Positions 20,172-27,908 of a DNA stretch of 36,460 bases are shown piece after piece. The notes under the pieces are model-generated. The model was not told the DNA's origin and did not search any database. It saw only the letters and a program-made list of their open reading frames with translations. This DNA is from Deltaproteobacteria bacterium (GTDB lineage Bacteria > Desulfobacterota > Desulfobulbia > Desulfobulbales > SURF-16), in NCBI GenBank assembly GCA_030667965.1, contig DAOUUW010000009.1, positions 1-36,460 of the forward strand. The letters are read 5' to 3'. Made by a program: the position numbers and the translations under genes. Each line of letters begins with the position of its first letter. The stretch's first letter is position 1.

Positions 20172-21725
20172 CTATAATCTCTCAAGCTGCAGTCTGGCCT
20201 GCTGCCGATCATCAAAAAAATATTTTTCAGTGCCGATAATCTGGTAATTTTCATGACCCTTACCACTGATAAAAACAACATCTCCCGTCTCAGCGCAGGT
20301 TATTGCCAACCCTATAGCCTCATCCCTTTTTTCAACAACGACATATCCGCGTTGACCCGCTTTTGTCTTGAGATCCCCAATCGTCATCAGGGCTAAATCA
20401 CCTTTCTTTACTCCCTGCTCAATATCCTGCAAAATTTTTCGCGGCGATTCGGTTCTTGCGTTATCCGTTGTCAACAAAATCACATCTGCCAGTTGCGCTG
20501 CAACCTCACCCATAAGAGGACGCTTGCCCCTGTCTCGATCACCACCGCAGCCGAACACGACAATAAACCGTAGCGGATTGAGATCCCTCAACGTTTGCAG
20601 CGCTTTCTCCAGGGCATCAGGAGTATGTGCGTAATCAACAAAAACTTTAACGCCGCTGTTTTTATCTCCTGTTACGCGCTCCATACGGCCCGGAACACTA
20701 TCTGCCCGGTTAAGCCCCAGGCAGATGGTATCAAGGTCCCAGCCCAGTGCCACGCCGCAACCGATTGCCCCTAATAAGTTTTTAAGATTAAACTCGCCAA
20801 CCAGTTGGCTCTTAAGACGGCACTGTTCTTCAGGAGTTACTATCTCTGCACATATCCCCTCAAGGCTATAATGAAAATTTCTCGCCTGAATAAGTCCCTT
20901 GCCTATTCCACAGGTCAAAAACGAATAATTGACATCTGCCATCATTCGCACCAGCTTTCCGCTCCAGCGCTCCTCGCTCTCCCCGTCACACATTCCGTCC
21001 AGAACAACGACACCTTTGCCGTTTTTTTTCAAGTGACGGGAAAAGAGTTTTTCCTTTTGCGAAAAATAGCTCTCCATACTGCCGTGAAAATCAAGATGAT
21101 CCCTGCTGAGATTGGTAAAAAGGGCAACATCAAAAAAAATCCCGTTCACCCTGTGCCGGGCAAGGGCATGGGATGAAACCTCCATGGCAACATGGGTTAC
21201 GCCGCTGTCTGCCATGCGGCGCAATGTCCGCTGCAGTTCCACCGACGGAGGAGTGGTCAGCAAAGCAGGGAACTCCTCTCCCTGGTAACGAACACTGACG
21301 GTTCCTATAACTCCCGGACGTCCCCCTGCCTCCGCAATGACCGCTTCAAGCAAATAACTACTGGTGGTTTTACCATTGGTGCCGGTAATGCCGATCATCT
21401 TCATGCTGTTAGCCGGATAATCATAAAAGGCAGCGGCAATAAAACCTAAAGCGGCCATTGTGTCGTCAACATGAATAATCGGCACTTCGTGGTCATCCAC
21501 CTCCCGGCAGACCAGCACTGCTGCACAACCTTTCTTCACTGCCTCACCGATGAAGAGATGTCCATCCACGGTCAGGCCTGCCACCGCCACAAAGAGCGTA
21601 CCAGGCTTCACCTGACGGGAATCATCGGTCACTCCGCATACTGCAACATCAGAGTAAAGAGCATCACAGGATGCCCCACAGGCAGCCAGCAGGTCGCCAA
21701 GCCGTTTGATCCTCTCACTTGCCAT
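20172..21725 (-). CDS. murE: UDP-N-acetylmuramoylalanyl-D-glutamate--diaminopimelate ligase
   Basis: ITGTNGKTTSSYLLEAVI, NLSRDHLDFHGSMESY, VFVDYAHTPDALEKAL, VFGCGGDRDRGKRPLMG, DNARTESP (variant of the DNPR-type motif that suggests meso-DAP). Confidence 0.96.
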   Translation of the reverse strand: MASERIKRLGDLLAACGASCDALYSDVAVCGVTDDSRQVKPGTLFVAVAGLTVDGHLFIGEAVKKGCAAVLVCREVDDHEVPIIHVDDTMAALGFIAAAFYDYPANSMKMIGITGTNGKTTSSYLLEAVIAEAGGRPGVIGTVSVRYQGEEFPALLTTPPSVELQRTLRRMADSGVTHVAMEVSSHALARHRVNGIFFDVALFTNLSRDHLDFHGSMESYFSQKEKLFSRHLKKNGKGVVVLDGMCDGESEERWSGKLVRMMADVNYSFLTCGIGKGLIQARNFHYSLEGICAEIVTPEEQCRLKSQLVGEFNLKNLLGAIGCGVALGWDLDTICLGLNRADSVPGRMERVTGDKNSGVKVFVDYAHTPDALEKALQTLRDLNPLRFIVVFGCGGDRDRGKRPLMGEVAAQLADVILLTTDNARTESPRKILQDIEQGVKKGDLALMTIGDLKTKAGQRGYVVVEKRDEAIGLAITCAETGDVVFISGKGHENYQIIGTEKYFFDDRQQARLQLERL

Positions 21726-23682
21726 GGGCGTGTGCCGCCTCCGCTTTTAAGACTACCACGGTCTGTTCAGTGATTTCCCCGCCTGGAGCGGGATGCTGAC
21801 TTTTAACTCTCCCTGATCCCTCTATCATTATTTTCACATCAAATCCATCCAGCACCTGCAGGGCCTTGCGAAGACTCATTCCCCTCACATCTCTCATCCT
21901 GCCCTCTTCCTGCCGTTCCGTTTGGACGCCCGGCACATTCTGTTGCCGGTACACCTGCCATTTTCTAAAAATATCTTCCCTGGATGCTTTATCAGGTTCG
22001 CTTTTTACCCCGGATTTTTTCCGGTGCATTTTCAGCGCAGCCGTTAAAAACGATGAAGCCTGTTCTTGCATCGGTGAGGGCTGGGCAAGATCAATACGCG
22101 CCTTGTCAAGGACAAGTACCATGACGATTTCAGGTTTTTTCAACGGCACCGCTGCCAGAAGTACGGTGCTGCAATTATCAATGACCGGCATGGACATCTT
22201 CTCCAGCCGGTCCGTTTTCGACTCCTGTATATCCTTTTTATCAGGATAGACAAAATCTTCCGGGGGATAGAGCACTTCACCCACAAGTGCGAAACCGGCA
22301 GGCGGGGCCGCTTCCTCCAGAAAACGAAAAAATCTCTTCTTCCCTTCACTCTCTTCCACCTGTTCCACCTTCTGCCATGGCCCCTCTTCCATTTCGCCTT
22401 GCGCTGAAATGGTGGATTGCAGAAAATGCGGCTTGACCGGATTGGCTCCGTTTACAAGACCGGCAAAACCACAAAGAAGACCAAGCCCGGTTTGGGTGCC
22501 TCCATGTTCTCCAGGGAGATCAACCTGACACAGGTCCCCGGGTCCGGTAAATTCTTCCATATCAAAAAACTCATCGTAAATGGAGAGAAGCAGCCTGTCC
22601 TCCCCGGACAGGGCTTCAGACAGCCAGACAGAAGAAAAACTACCATCAGCAAGCGCGGCCCATTCAGGCTTTTTCTTCTTGATGCGCAGATTCTTCACAA
22701 TACGGGGGTGCAAAACTTTTATATCATCGGGCAGTTCCTCTTCGCCGGCAACCACAGTCCGCCCTTTATTGTATGCTGCCCCTGCCTTAAAAAGCAGAAG
22801 GAGAGAGCCGGGATCAACTTCCGCCGACAAAAGGCGCCCGTGACGTCGATTCCCATCCTTGTCCTGCAGATCCGCCGGATCAGCAAAGGGCAGCTGGACG
22901 TAAGCAAGAATTTCTCCTGTGGCTGCTTCCATTGCAAGAGCGCTTACCATTGGATATTGTGCCGTGACATTGTTATTCCCCTCTATTTTTACCAGGAGAT
23001 CTTTCATCTTTTTTCCCAACAGGCTTTGCATTTGCACATCAAGAGTCAGGACAAGATCCCGACCTGCTACCTTTTCTCCCGCTCCATCTTCAGCTAATCC
23101 GTCACTGAGCATTTCATCATAATAAAACTCAATCCCTGACAAACCATGGCTGCCTTTCACCTCGCCGATTATATGGGATGTACTCTCACCTCCAGCATAA
23201 AAGCGTTTTTCCTGCCGAAAAAAATAAACTCCGGGCAACCCCAGAGCATCCACCTCTTCAGCCTTATCAGGAAAAATGTCCTTTGCCAGCCACTTGAAAC
23301 TTCGCTGGGTCTTCAGCTCCTCAAGCAGGCTTTGCTTTTCCAGGTTCAACACCTCCGCCAGACGGGCAACCGTCTCCTCGATATTGTCAAATTCCAGTGG
23401 TTTGACATAAATTGATATGGTCTCCAGACTGACAGCCAAATCTTCAAAATGACGGTCATAGATATTTCTTCGTCCTGTTTGCTCCTTTTCCTCGGGTAAC
23501 GCCTCCTGCGCAAGGGGCTCTTGCTCTACTACCTGCTGCGGGTCAGGCCGGTTAAGATACAAATAGCCGGCCCCGGAAACAGCAAAAAGCACAATTACAA
23601 AGGCCACTATCTTCCGGATGCTCTTTTTTTTACTTTGATCCTCCTGCCGGTACGCATCCTTTTTGGCCAAATCCCTGATCAT
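21715..23682 (-). CDS. ftsI: FtsI/PBP3-like protein with C-terminal PASTA domain; transpeptidase motifs apparently lost (predicted pseudo-transpeptidase)
   Basis: Uninterrupted 655 aa ORF in the ftsI slot; one N-terminal TM; FtsI-like blocks RRNIYDRHFEDLAVS, LGLPGVYFFRQEKRFYAGGE, GLSGIEFYYDEMLSDG, GRDLVLTLDVQMQ, VDLPGEHGG; PASTA-like MRDVRGMSLRKALQVLDGFDVKIMIEGSGRVKSQHPAPGG. Active-site block reads DPGSLLLLFKAG instead of PGSTFK; no SxN or KTG found. Confidence 0.88.
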   Translation of the reverse strand: MIRDLAKKDAYRQEDQSKKKSIRKIVAFVIVLFAVSGAGYLYLNRPDPQQVVEQEPLAQEALPEEKEQTGRRNIYDRHFEDLAVSLETISIYVKPLEFDNIEETVARLAEVLNLEKQSLLEELKTQRSFKWLAKDIFPDKAEEVDALGLPGVYFFRQEKRFYAGGESTSHIIGEVKGSHGLSGIEFYYDEMLSDGLAEDGAGEKVAGRDLVLTLDVQMQSLLGKKMKDLLVKIEGNNNVTAQYPMVSALAMEAATGEILAYVQLPFADPADLQDKDGNRRHGRLLSAEVDPGSLLLLFKAGAAYNKGRTVVAGEEELPDDIKVLHPRIVKNLRIKKKKPEWAALADGSFSSVWLSEALSGEDRLLLSIYDEFFDMEEFTGPGDLCQVDLPGEHGGTQTGLGLLCGFAGLVNGANPVKPHFLQSTISAQGEMEEGPWQKVEQVEESEGKKRFFRFLEEAAPPAGFALVGEVLYPPEDFVYPDKKDIQESKTDRLEKMSMPVIDNCSTVLLAAVPLKKPEIVMVLVLDKARIDLAQPSPMQEQASSFLTAALKMHRKKSGVKSEPDKASREDIFRKWQVYRQQNVPGVQTERQEEGRMRDVRGMSLRKALQVLDGFDVKIMIEGSGRVKSQHPAPGGEITEQTVVVLKAEAAHAHGK

Positions 23683-24053
23683 GGACTGGGGATCCTGACA
23701 GTTATGCCATCTCCTATATATTTTTCAGTGGAGGGATACAGGGCAAGATCTTTGGCCGCCACAGTCTCAATACGATCCCGGACAAGAAGCTTATCTGCTT
23801 CCCCCTGCAGCACAAGGCTTGCCTGACGCAGCTCCTGTTTTCGTCCCTGCTCTTTCGATAGATCATCCAGCCCGCTCCTGATCTTCCAGGAAAACCAGCA
23901 ACTGCCGGCCAAACCAATCAGGGTGGTTAAAATGACAATAATGCCGGACAACTTCCAGAACAAGTCGCTGATCGGCATTTTCCGATCCGGATCATACCTG
24001 TCCTTTTCCCTTTTAAGACCAGCCTTATAGCTGGGTGAGTAATCACTAATCAT
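23679..24053 (-). CDS. ftsL: FtsL-like cell division protein
   Basis: 124 aa, single TM then a coiled-coil-like segment; between rsmH and ftsI with 4-nt overlaps on both sides. Confidence 0.75.
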   Translation of the reverse strand: MISDYSPSYKAGLKREKDRYDPDRKMPISDLFWKLSGIIVILTTLIGLAGSCWFSWKIRSGLDDLSKEQGRKQELRQASLVLQGEADKLLVRDRIETVAAKDLALYPSTEKYIGDGITVRIPSP

Positions 24054-24931
24054 AGATTCTCCCGAACAGATGCAACCCGCAGCCTTGCGCTTCGTGCCCG
24101 TGGATTTTTCTGCATTTCCCCTGCGGAGGCCTTCACCGGCTTGGCGTTTACCGGGTTTAGAACAGGATTATTACGAAAAGTCCGTTTCACCAGACGGTCC
24201 TCCAGAGAATGGAAAGAAATTATGCAGATGCGCCCGCCCGGCCTGACAATGCCGCCTGCCGAGGCGAGAATGGTCTCCAGGTTTTCCAACTCTCTGTTGA
24301 CGGCGATGCGAAGGGCCTGAAAAACCTTGGTTGCCACGTGGATCTTTTTGGGCCAAAAACGGCGGGGCACCGCCTCTTCAATGACCTTGACCAGCTGATC
24401 TGTGGTGAAAAACAGGGCCTGCCTGCGGGCATCTATGACGCGGGATGCTATACGGCGGGCCTGCCTTTCATCTCCATAGTAATAAAAAATATCAGCCAGA
24501 TCTTCTTCCGCGGCCCGGTTCAGCAGGTCGGCCGCTGTCTGTCCTCCCCTGACATCCATACGCATGTCAAGGGGTTCTGACCCCTGGAATGAAAACCCAC
24601 GGCCTGCGGCATCAAGCTGCAGCGAAGAAAGACCGAGATCAAGAAGCAACCCGTCTATAGAGGCAACGCCTTTTTCCTGCAGAACCTCTTCAATCTCGGC
24701 AAAATTTCTTCTGACAAACTCGATACGGCCACTGTATTTCGCCAGGTTCTTCCTGGCCCGGGTCAGAGCCTCCTCGTCCCAGTCAAAACCGATGACCTTC
24801 CCCCCTGGACTGCTTGCCTCAAGAATTGCGCTGCTATGCCCGCCGAGCCCCAGGTTGCCATCCACATAAAGACCGCCATCCTGCGGGGCCAGGAACTCAA
24901 TAACTTCATCCAGCAGAACAGGAAGATGCAC
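24050..24931 (-). CDS. rsmH: 16S rRNA (cytosine(1402)-N(4))-methyltransferase (MraW)
   Basis: HLPVLLDEVIEFL, DGNLGLGGHSSAILE, GFDWDEEALTRA, LLLDLGLSSLQLD, RGFSFQGSEPLDMRMD, IISFHSLEDRLVKRTF. GTG at 24931 preferred; the ORF can extend to a TTG at 24967. Confidence 0.95.
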   Translation of the reverse strand: MHLPVLLDEVIEFLAPQDGGLYVDGNLGLGGHSSAILEASSPGGKVIGFDWDEEALTRARKNLAKYSGRIEFVRRNFAEIEEVLQEKGVASIDGLLLDLGLSSLQLDAAGRGFSFQGSEPLDMRMDVRGGQTAADLLNRAAEEDLADIFYYYGDERQARRIASRVIDARRQALFFTTDQLVKVIEEAVPRRFWPKKIHVATKVFQALRIAVNRELENLETILASAGGIVRPGGRICIISFHSLEDRLVKRTFRNNPVLNPVNAKPVKASAGEMQKNPRARSARLRVASVRENL

Positions 24932-24944
24932 CGGCCCGCCAGGG

Positions 24945-24972
24945 AATTGACAATTTATTATTGGCAATTACG
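24945..24972. repeat. Degenerate 7-nt tandem repeat, 4 units (AATTGAC AATTTAT TATTGGC AATTACG)
   Basis: Read directly at the 5' edge of rsmH; resembles the repeat at 18613. Confidence 0.6.
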
Positions 24973-25010
24973 TTCCAGCCCAACCCAGATATACTGGAAT
25001 TTTTAAAGTA

Positions 25011-25490
25011 CTAAAAAAGACCCTGATTATTAAATGTTGCTTCAAAATCCTTGAAATCCTGATCAGTTATGGTGCTTTCCGTCTCCCACCTCTCCTTATC
25101 CCATAACTCAAAAAAAGTGAGCATACCGTTCATCACGACGTCTTTTTTCAAATCAAGCTGGGAACGAAGCTGGGCAGGAAGGAGAATGCGGCCGTTCTTG
25201 TCTATCTGGCATTCCACCGAACCGCCGACAAGATAGCGGAACATCTTTTGAACCTGGGGAGTTTTCTGTTCTATGTTCAACAGAGTCATCTCCTGTTTTT
25301 CCCACTCTGCCAGGGGATAGATACGCAGACAATTAGGCCAGGGAGGAGTAATAATCAGACGTTCGTCGTATCCGCGCATGAGCACATCACGAAAACGAGC
25401 CGGTAGATTGAGCCTGCCTTTGCCGTCCAGGGCATGTTCGGACCGCCCCCTGAAACGACTTGACTGATTTTTCATGAACGACTCATTCAT
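25011..25490 (-). CDS. mraZ: Transcriptional regulator MraZ
   Basis: SSRFRGRSEHALDGKGRLNLPARFRDVL, GGSVECQIDKNGRILLPAQLRSQLDLKKDVVMNGMLTFFELWD; first gene of the dcw cluster. Met-5 or Met-10 of the ORF likely starts. Confidence 0.95.
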   Translation of the reverse strand: MNESFMKNQSSRFRGRSEHALDGKGRLNLPARFRDVLMRGYDERLIITPPWPNCLRIYPLAEWEKQEMTLLNIEQKTPQVQKMFRYLVGGSVECQIDKNGRILLPAQLRSQLDLKKDVVMNGMLTFFELWDKERWETESTITDQDFKDFEATFNNQGLF

Positions 25491-25498
25491 ACCTCTTT

Positions 25499-25524
25499 CC
25501 ACCCCTTCACACCCATTTAGCCCA
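25499..25524 (-). promoter_or_regulatory. Candidate MraZ-binding TGGG-type direct repeats upstream of mraZ
   Basis: Minus strand reads GTGGGCTAAATGGGTGTGAAGGGGTGG, i.e. TGGG/TGGG/AGGG spaced 9 nt just before the mraZ start. MraZ is known to bind short TGGG-containing direct repeats at its own promoter. Confidence 0.5.
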
Positions 25525-25804
25525 CTTTACACCATATTATATATGTTTATACGAGGCAAACAACAGACGTGTCAAGGAAAAAACTTTGATGTTTTTATAA
25601 GACTTGCAACTGGGGAAAACAGAAAAAAAAGAAATTACAACATATTGGGTACCACAAAGAAAAAACAACACTATATATAGAGAAAAAAGGGGGAAAACAG
25701 AAAAAAGGCAACTAAAAAAATGAAGAAAAAAAAGAGTATTTCACAAGGTGGGTACAAAGTGGGTGAAAAATCGTAACCCCGTGACCAACCAGCGAGAGAA
25801 TCAA

Positions 25805-25841
25805 GAGTCAGAAGTCTGCCTTCTGACTCCTGATTCCTGAC
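25805..25841. repeat. Perfect 10-bp inverted repeat (GAGTCAGAAG-TCTGC-CTTCTGACTC) fused to a 7-nt triplet (TTCTGAC TCCTGAT TCCTGAC)
   Basis: Read directly between mraZ and the LOG-family gene. Confidence 0.8.
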
Positions 25842-25843
25842 TT

Positions 25844-26566
25844 TCAAACAATCACACGCTGCCGAATAAATTTGACAATCTCATCCGCGCTGTCAAGAAC
25901 CTGAAAAATATCCAGATCATCCTCACGAATACTTCCTTTTGCCAGCATGGTATCACGGATCCAGCTAACCAGGCCACCCCAATACTCACTGCCCACCAGC
26001 ACAATGGGAAAAGGCTTGATGCGCTTTGTCTGAATAAGAGTGATGGCTTCAAAAAGCTCGTCAAGGGTACCGAAACCGCCAGGCATGGCAATAAAGGCCA
26101 TAGCGTACTTGATCAGCATGACCTTACGAACAAAAAAATACTTGAACGCCAAGGGAAGATTTGCATATTTATTGCCCTCCTGTTCAAAGGGCAAATGAAT
26201 ATTCAAGCCAATTGAAGGCGCCCCCACTTCGGCGGCCCCGCGATTACCCGCTTCCATAATTCCGGGCCCTCCGCCTGTCATAATGGCGTACCCTTCTTCA
26301 GCAAGACGTCTACTGACATCAACGGCCAGCTGGTAAAATGGATCATCCTCTCCAATACGTGCTGAACCGAAAATGGACACCACAGGCCTGTTGACTGCCG
26401 CCAGGGTATCAAACCCGTCAACAAACTCCGACATGATACGGAACAGGCGCCACGAATCGCCGACCTTAAAAGTGTCCAACCAATATTGCTGTTTTTCATC
26501 AACCGGACCGGAATTAAAAACCATGTTTTCCTCTTTTAGATATTGCGTGTTTTTTAGGCCCCCCAT
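25844..26566 (-). CDS. LOG-family (TIGR00730-type) Rossmann-fold protein, nucleoside 5'-monophosphate phosphoribohydrolase-like
   Basis: ITGGGPGIMEAGNRGA and AMPGGFGTLDELFEAITLIQT signatures. True start may be Met-15 (MVFNSGPVDEKQQYW). Confidence 0.9.
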   Translation of the reverse strand: MGGLKNTQYLKEENMVFNSGPVDEKQQYWLDTFKVGDSWRLFRIMSEFVDGFDTLAAVNRPVVSIFGSARIGEDDPFYQLAVDVSRRLAEEGYAIMTGGGPGIMEAGNRGAAEVGAPSIGLNIHLPFEQEGNKYANLPLAFKYFFVRKVMLIKYAMAFIAMPGGFGTLDELFEAITLIQTKRIKPFPIVLVGSEYWGGLVSWIRDTMLAKGSIREDDLDIFQVLDSADEIVKFIRQRVIV

Positions 26567-26744
26567 TTTTCGTTACAGGAAGCATAAAAAAATTAGTAAA
26601 GGTTTCATTAGGCCACTGCCAAGGTTTTTATTTTTTGAACCTCTTGCCCTTCACTTTCTTTCACTACGTCAATCTTATATTATAGCTGTAAGCGTAAAAA
26701 ATACCCTTCTGATACACCGAAATACTTTGACAAATGCGTTTCCC

Positions 26745-26927
26745 TTATTTTGGTTCAATTTTAGGCAATGATTGTGCCTGAGCCATTTCCATCATTGTTT
26801 CCAGGCGGACAATCCTCTTGTCCATTTCAACAGAGTACGAATCTAAACGCTCAACGCTCCTGTTTAGGCGTTTCACCTCGTCTGCAAGTTTGAGCATGTC
26901 TATCAACAAGTCTTTCCAGCTTCCCAT
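26745..26927 (-). CDS. Small coiled-coil hypothetical protein
   Basis: 60 aa with heptad-like LADEVKRLNRSVERLDSYSVEMDKRIVRLETMMEMA; shares its boundary nucleotide (26927) with the upstream gene, suggesting an operon. Confidence 0.6.
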   Translation of the reverse strand: MGSWKDLLIDMLKLADEVKRLNRSVERLDSYSVEMDKRIVRLETMMEMAQAQSLPKIEPK

Positions 26928-27202
26928 TAGACAGCTCCCGCAGATAATTTTTTCAAAGTTTTATCTAAACGTTTTCTGGTGTTGCGAGTATCGATAAGAG
27001 CCTCCTTGACCCTCGTTGAAACCAGTTCCAACAATTCGGATTCTTCGATGTCGGTCGGAACGTCAGGGTTATACGCGGTAATAGCATTGCGTACCATTTC
27101 AGCTGCCGAAGTGTTTTTTTGCTTGGCTAGAAGCTCTATCTTTTCAATCTGCGCCGGCGAAATCAAAAATTGTTTCCTGACTAATTTTTCAGCCGCTTGC
27201 AT
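26927..27202 (-). CDS. Ribbon-helix-helix-like small protein
   Basis: 91 aa; VRKQFLISPAQIEKIELLAKQKNTSAAEMVRNAITAY resembles an RHH fold; GGGAGG ribosome-binding site upstream. Confidence 0.6.
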   Translation of the reverse strand: MQAAEKLVRKQFLISPAQIEKIELLAKQKNTSAAEMVRNAITAYNPDVPTDIEESELLELVSTRVKEALIDTRNTRKRLDKTLKKLSAGAV

Positions 27203-27233
27203 GTGTCAACCTCCCGTTATTGATAAAAAGTAA

Positions 27234-27261
27234 GTATGTTACATTTACAATGTACACATAC
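27234..27261. promoter_or_regulatory. Imperfect 28-bp palindrome, candidate operator for the RHH gene
   Basis: GTATGTTACATT-TAC-AATGTACACATAC lies 32-59 nt upstream of the RHH start codon. Confidence 0.45.
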
Positions 27262-27263
27262 AC

Positions 27264-27410
27264 AAGGATATACACAAGATCTATAAAGAAATTGTCAGCG
27301 GCGCAAAGGCTGAGAGGAAAATATTAAATGAAGCCATTTCCTATCTCAGGCATGGTGATACCCTGGTCGTCCGGCGGCTGGATCGCCTGGGCCGGAGCCT
27401 GCGATCAAGA
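27264..27410 (+). pseudogene. Serine recombinase (resolvase/invertase family) N-terminal-domain remnant
   Basis: Frame from 27276 reads KIYKEIVSGAKAERKILNEAISYLRHGDTLVVRRLDRLGRSLRSR, matching the resolvase catalytic domain; the N-terminal YxRVS block and the DNA-binding domain are absent. Confidence 0.8.
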
Positions 27411-27573
27411 AACATCTCAAGTTTCAAGCCTTCGTTCAGGCTTGAGAGCGCCAGTGGATATCTTTCCCTGCCGAACTCCCGGCTTCTTTTTAAATATGGA
27501 AACGACCCGGAAAGTGTCCATAGTTGGCGGGATGGATTCTTTTACCTCCTCACTGCCACCAAATCGCTATGTA

Positions 27574-27613
27574 TTGACAACGGATACACGCTGATGTATA
27601 TTGATTGCATACA
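27574..27613 (+). promoter_or_regulatory. Sigma70-type promoter with dyad overlapping the -10, upstream of the DUF1778/GNAT module
   Basis: TTGACA (27574-27579), 17-nt spacer, TATATT (27597-27602); TGTAT...ATACA dyad overlaps the -10. Confidence 0.55.
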
Positions 27614-27629
27614 CAAGTGAGGTGTCATT

Positions 27630-27908
27630 ATGCAACATACGGAAACTCGTGAGGCTTCGATTAATATTCGTGCTTTACGTGCGCAGAGGGATCTGATTGA
27701 CAAGGCTGCGGCAGTGCGAAACAAAACCCGTTCGGACTTCATGCTTGAGGCTGCCTGCCAAGAGGCGGAAAATGTTTTGTTGGATCGGCGATTGTTCCAT
27801 CTCAAAGATGAAGAGTATGATGCTTTTGAATCAGCGATGAAAGCTCCTGTTGGTGACAATCCCGCGCTTCGTAAGCTTTTAACCAATAAAGCACCATGGG
27901 AAAGCTAA
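27630..27908 (+). CDS. DUF1778 (RHH) antitoxin of a GNAT toxin-antitoxin module
   Basis: 92 aa: ASINIRALRAQRDLIDKAAAVRNKTRSDFMLEAACQEAENVLLDRRLF, typical of DUF1778; overlaps the downstream GNAT gene. Confidence 0.9.
   Translation: MQHTETREASINIRALRAQRDLIDKAAAVRNKTRSDFMLEAACQEAENVLLDRRLFHLKDEEYDAFESAMKAPVGDNPALRKLLTNKAPWES

Noticed and set aside
27328-27594. 88-aa ORF (MKPFPISGMVIPW...)
   Set aside because: Out of frame with the recombinase remnant it overlaps; the correct frame reads resolvase sequence.
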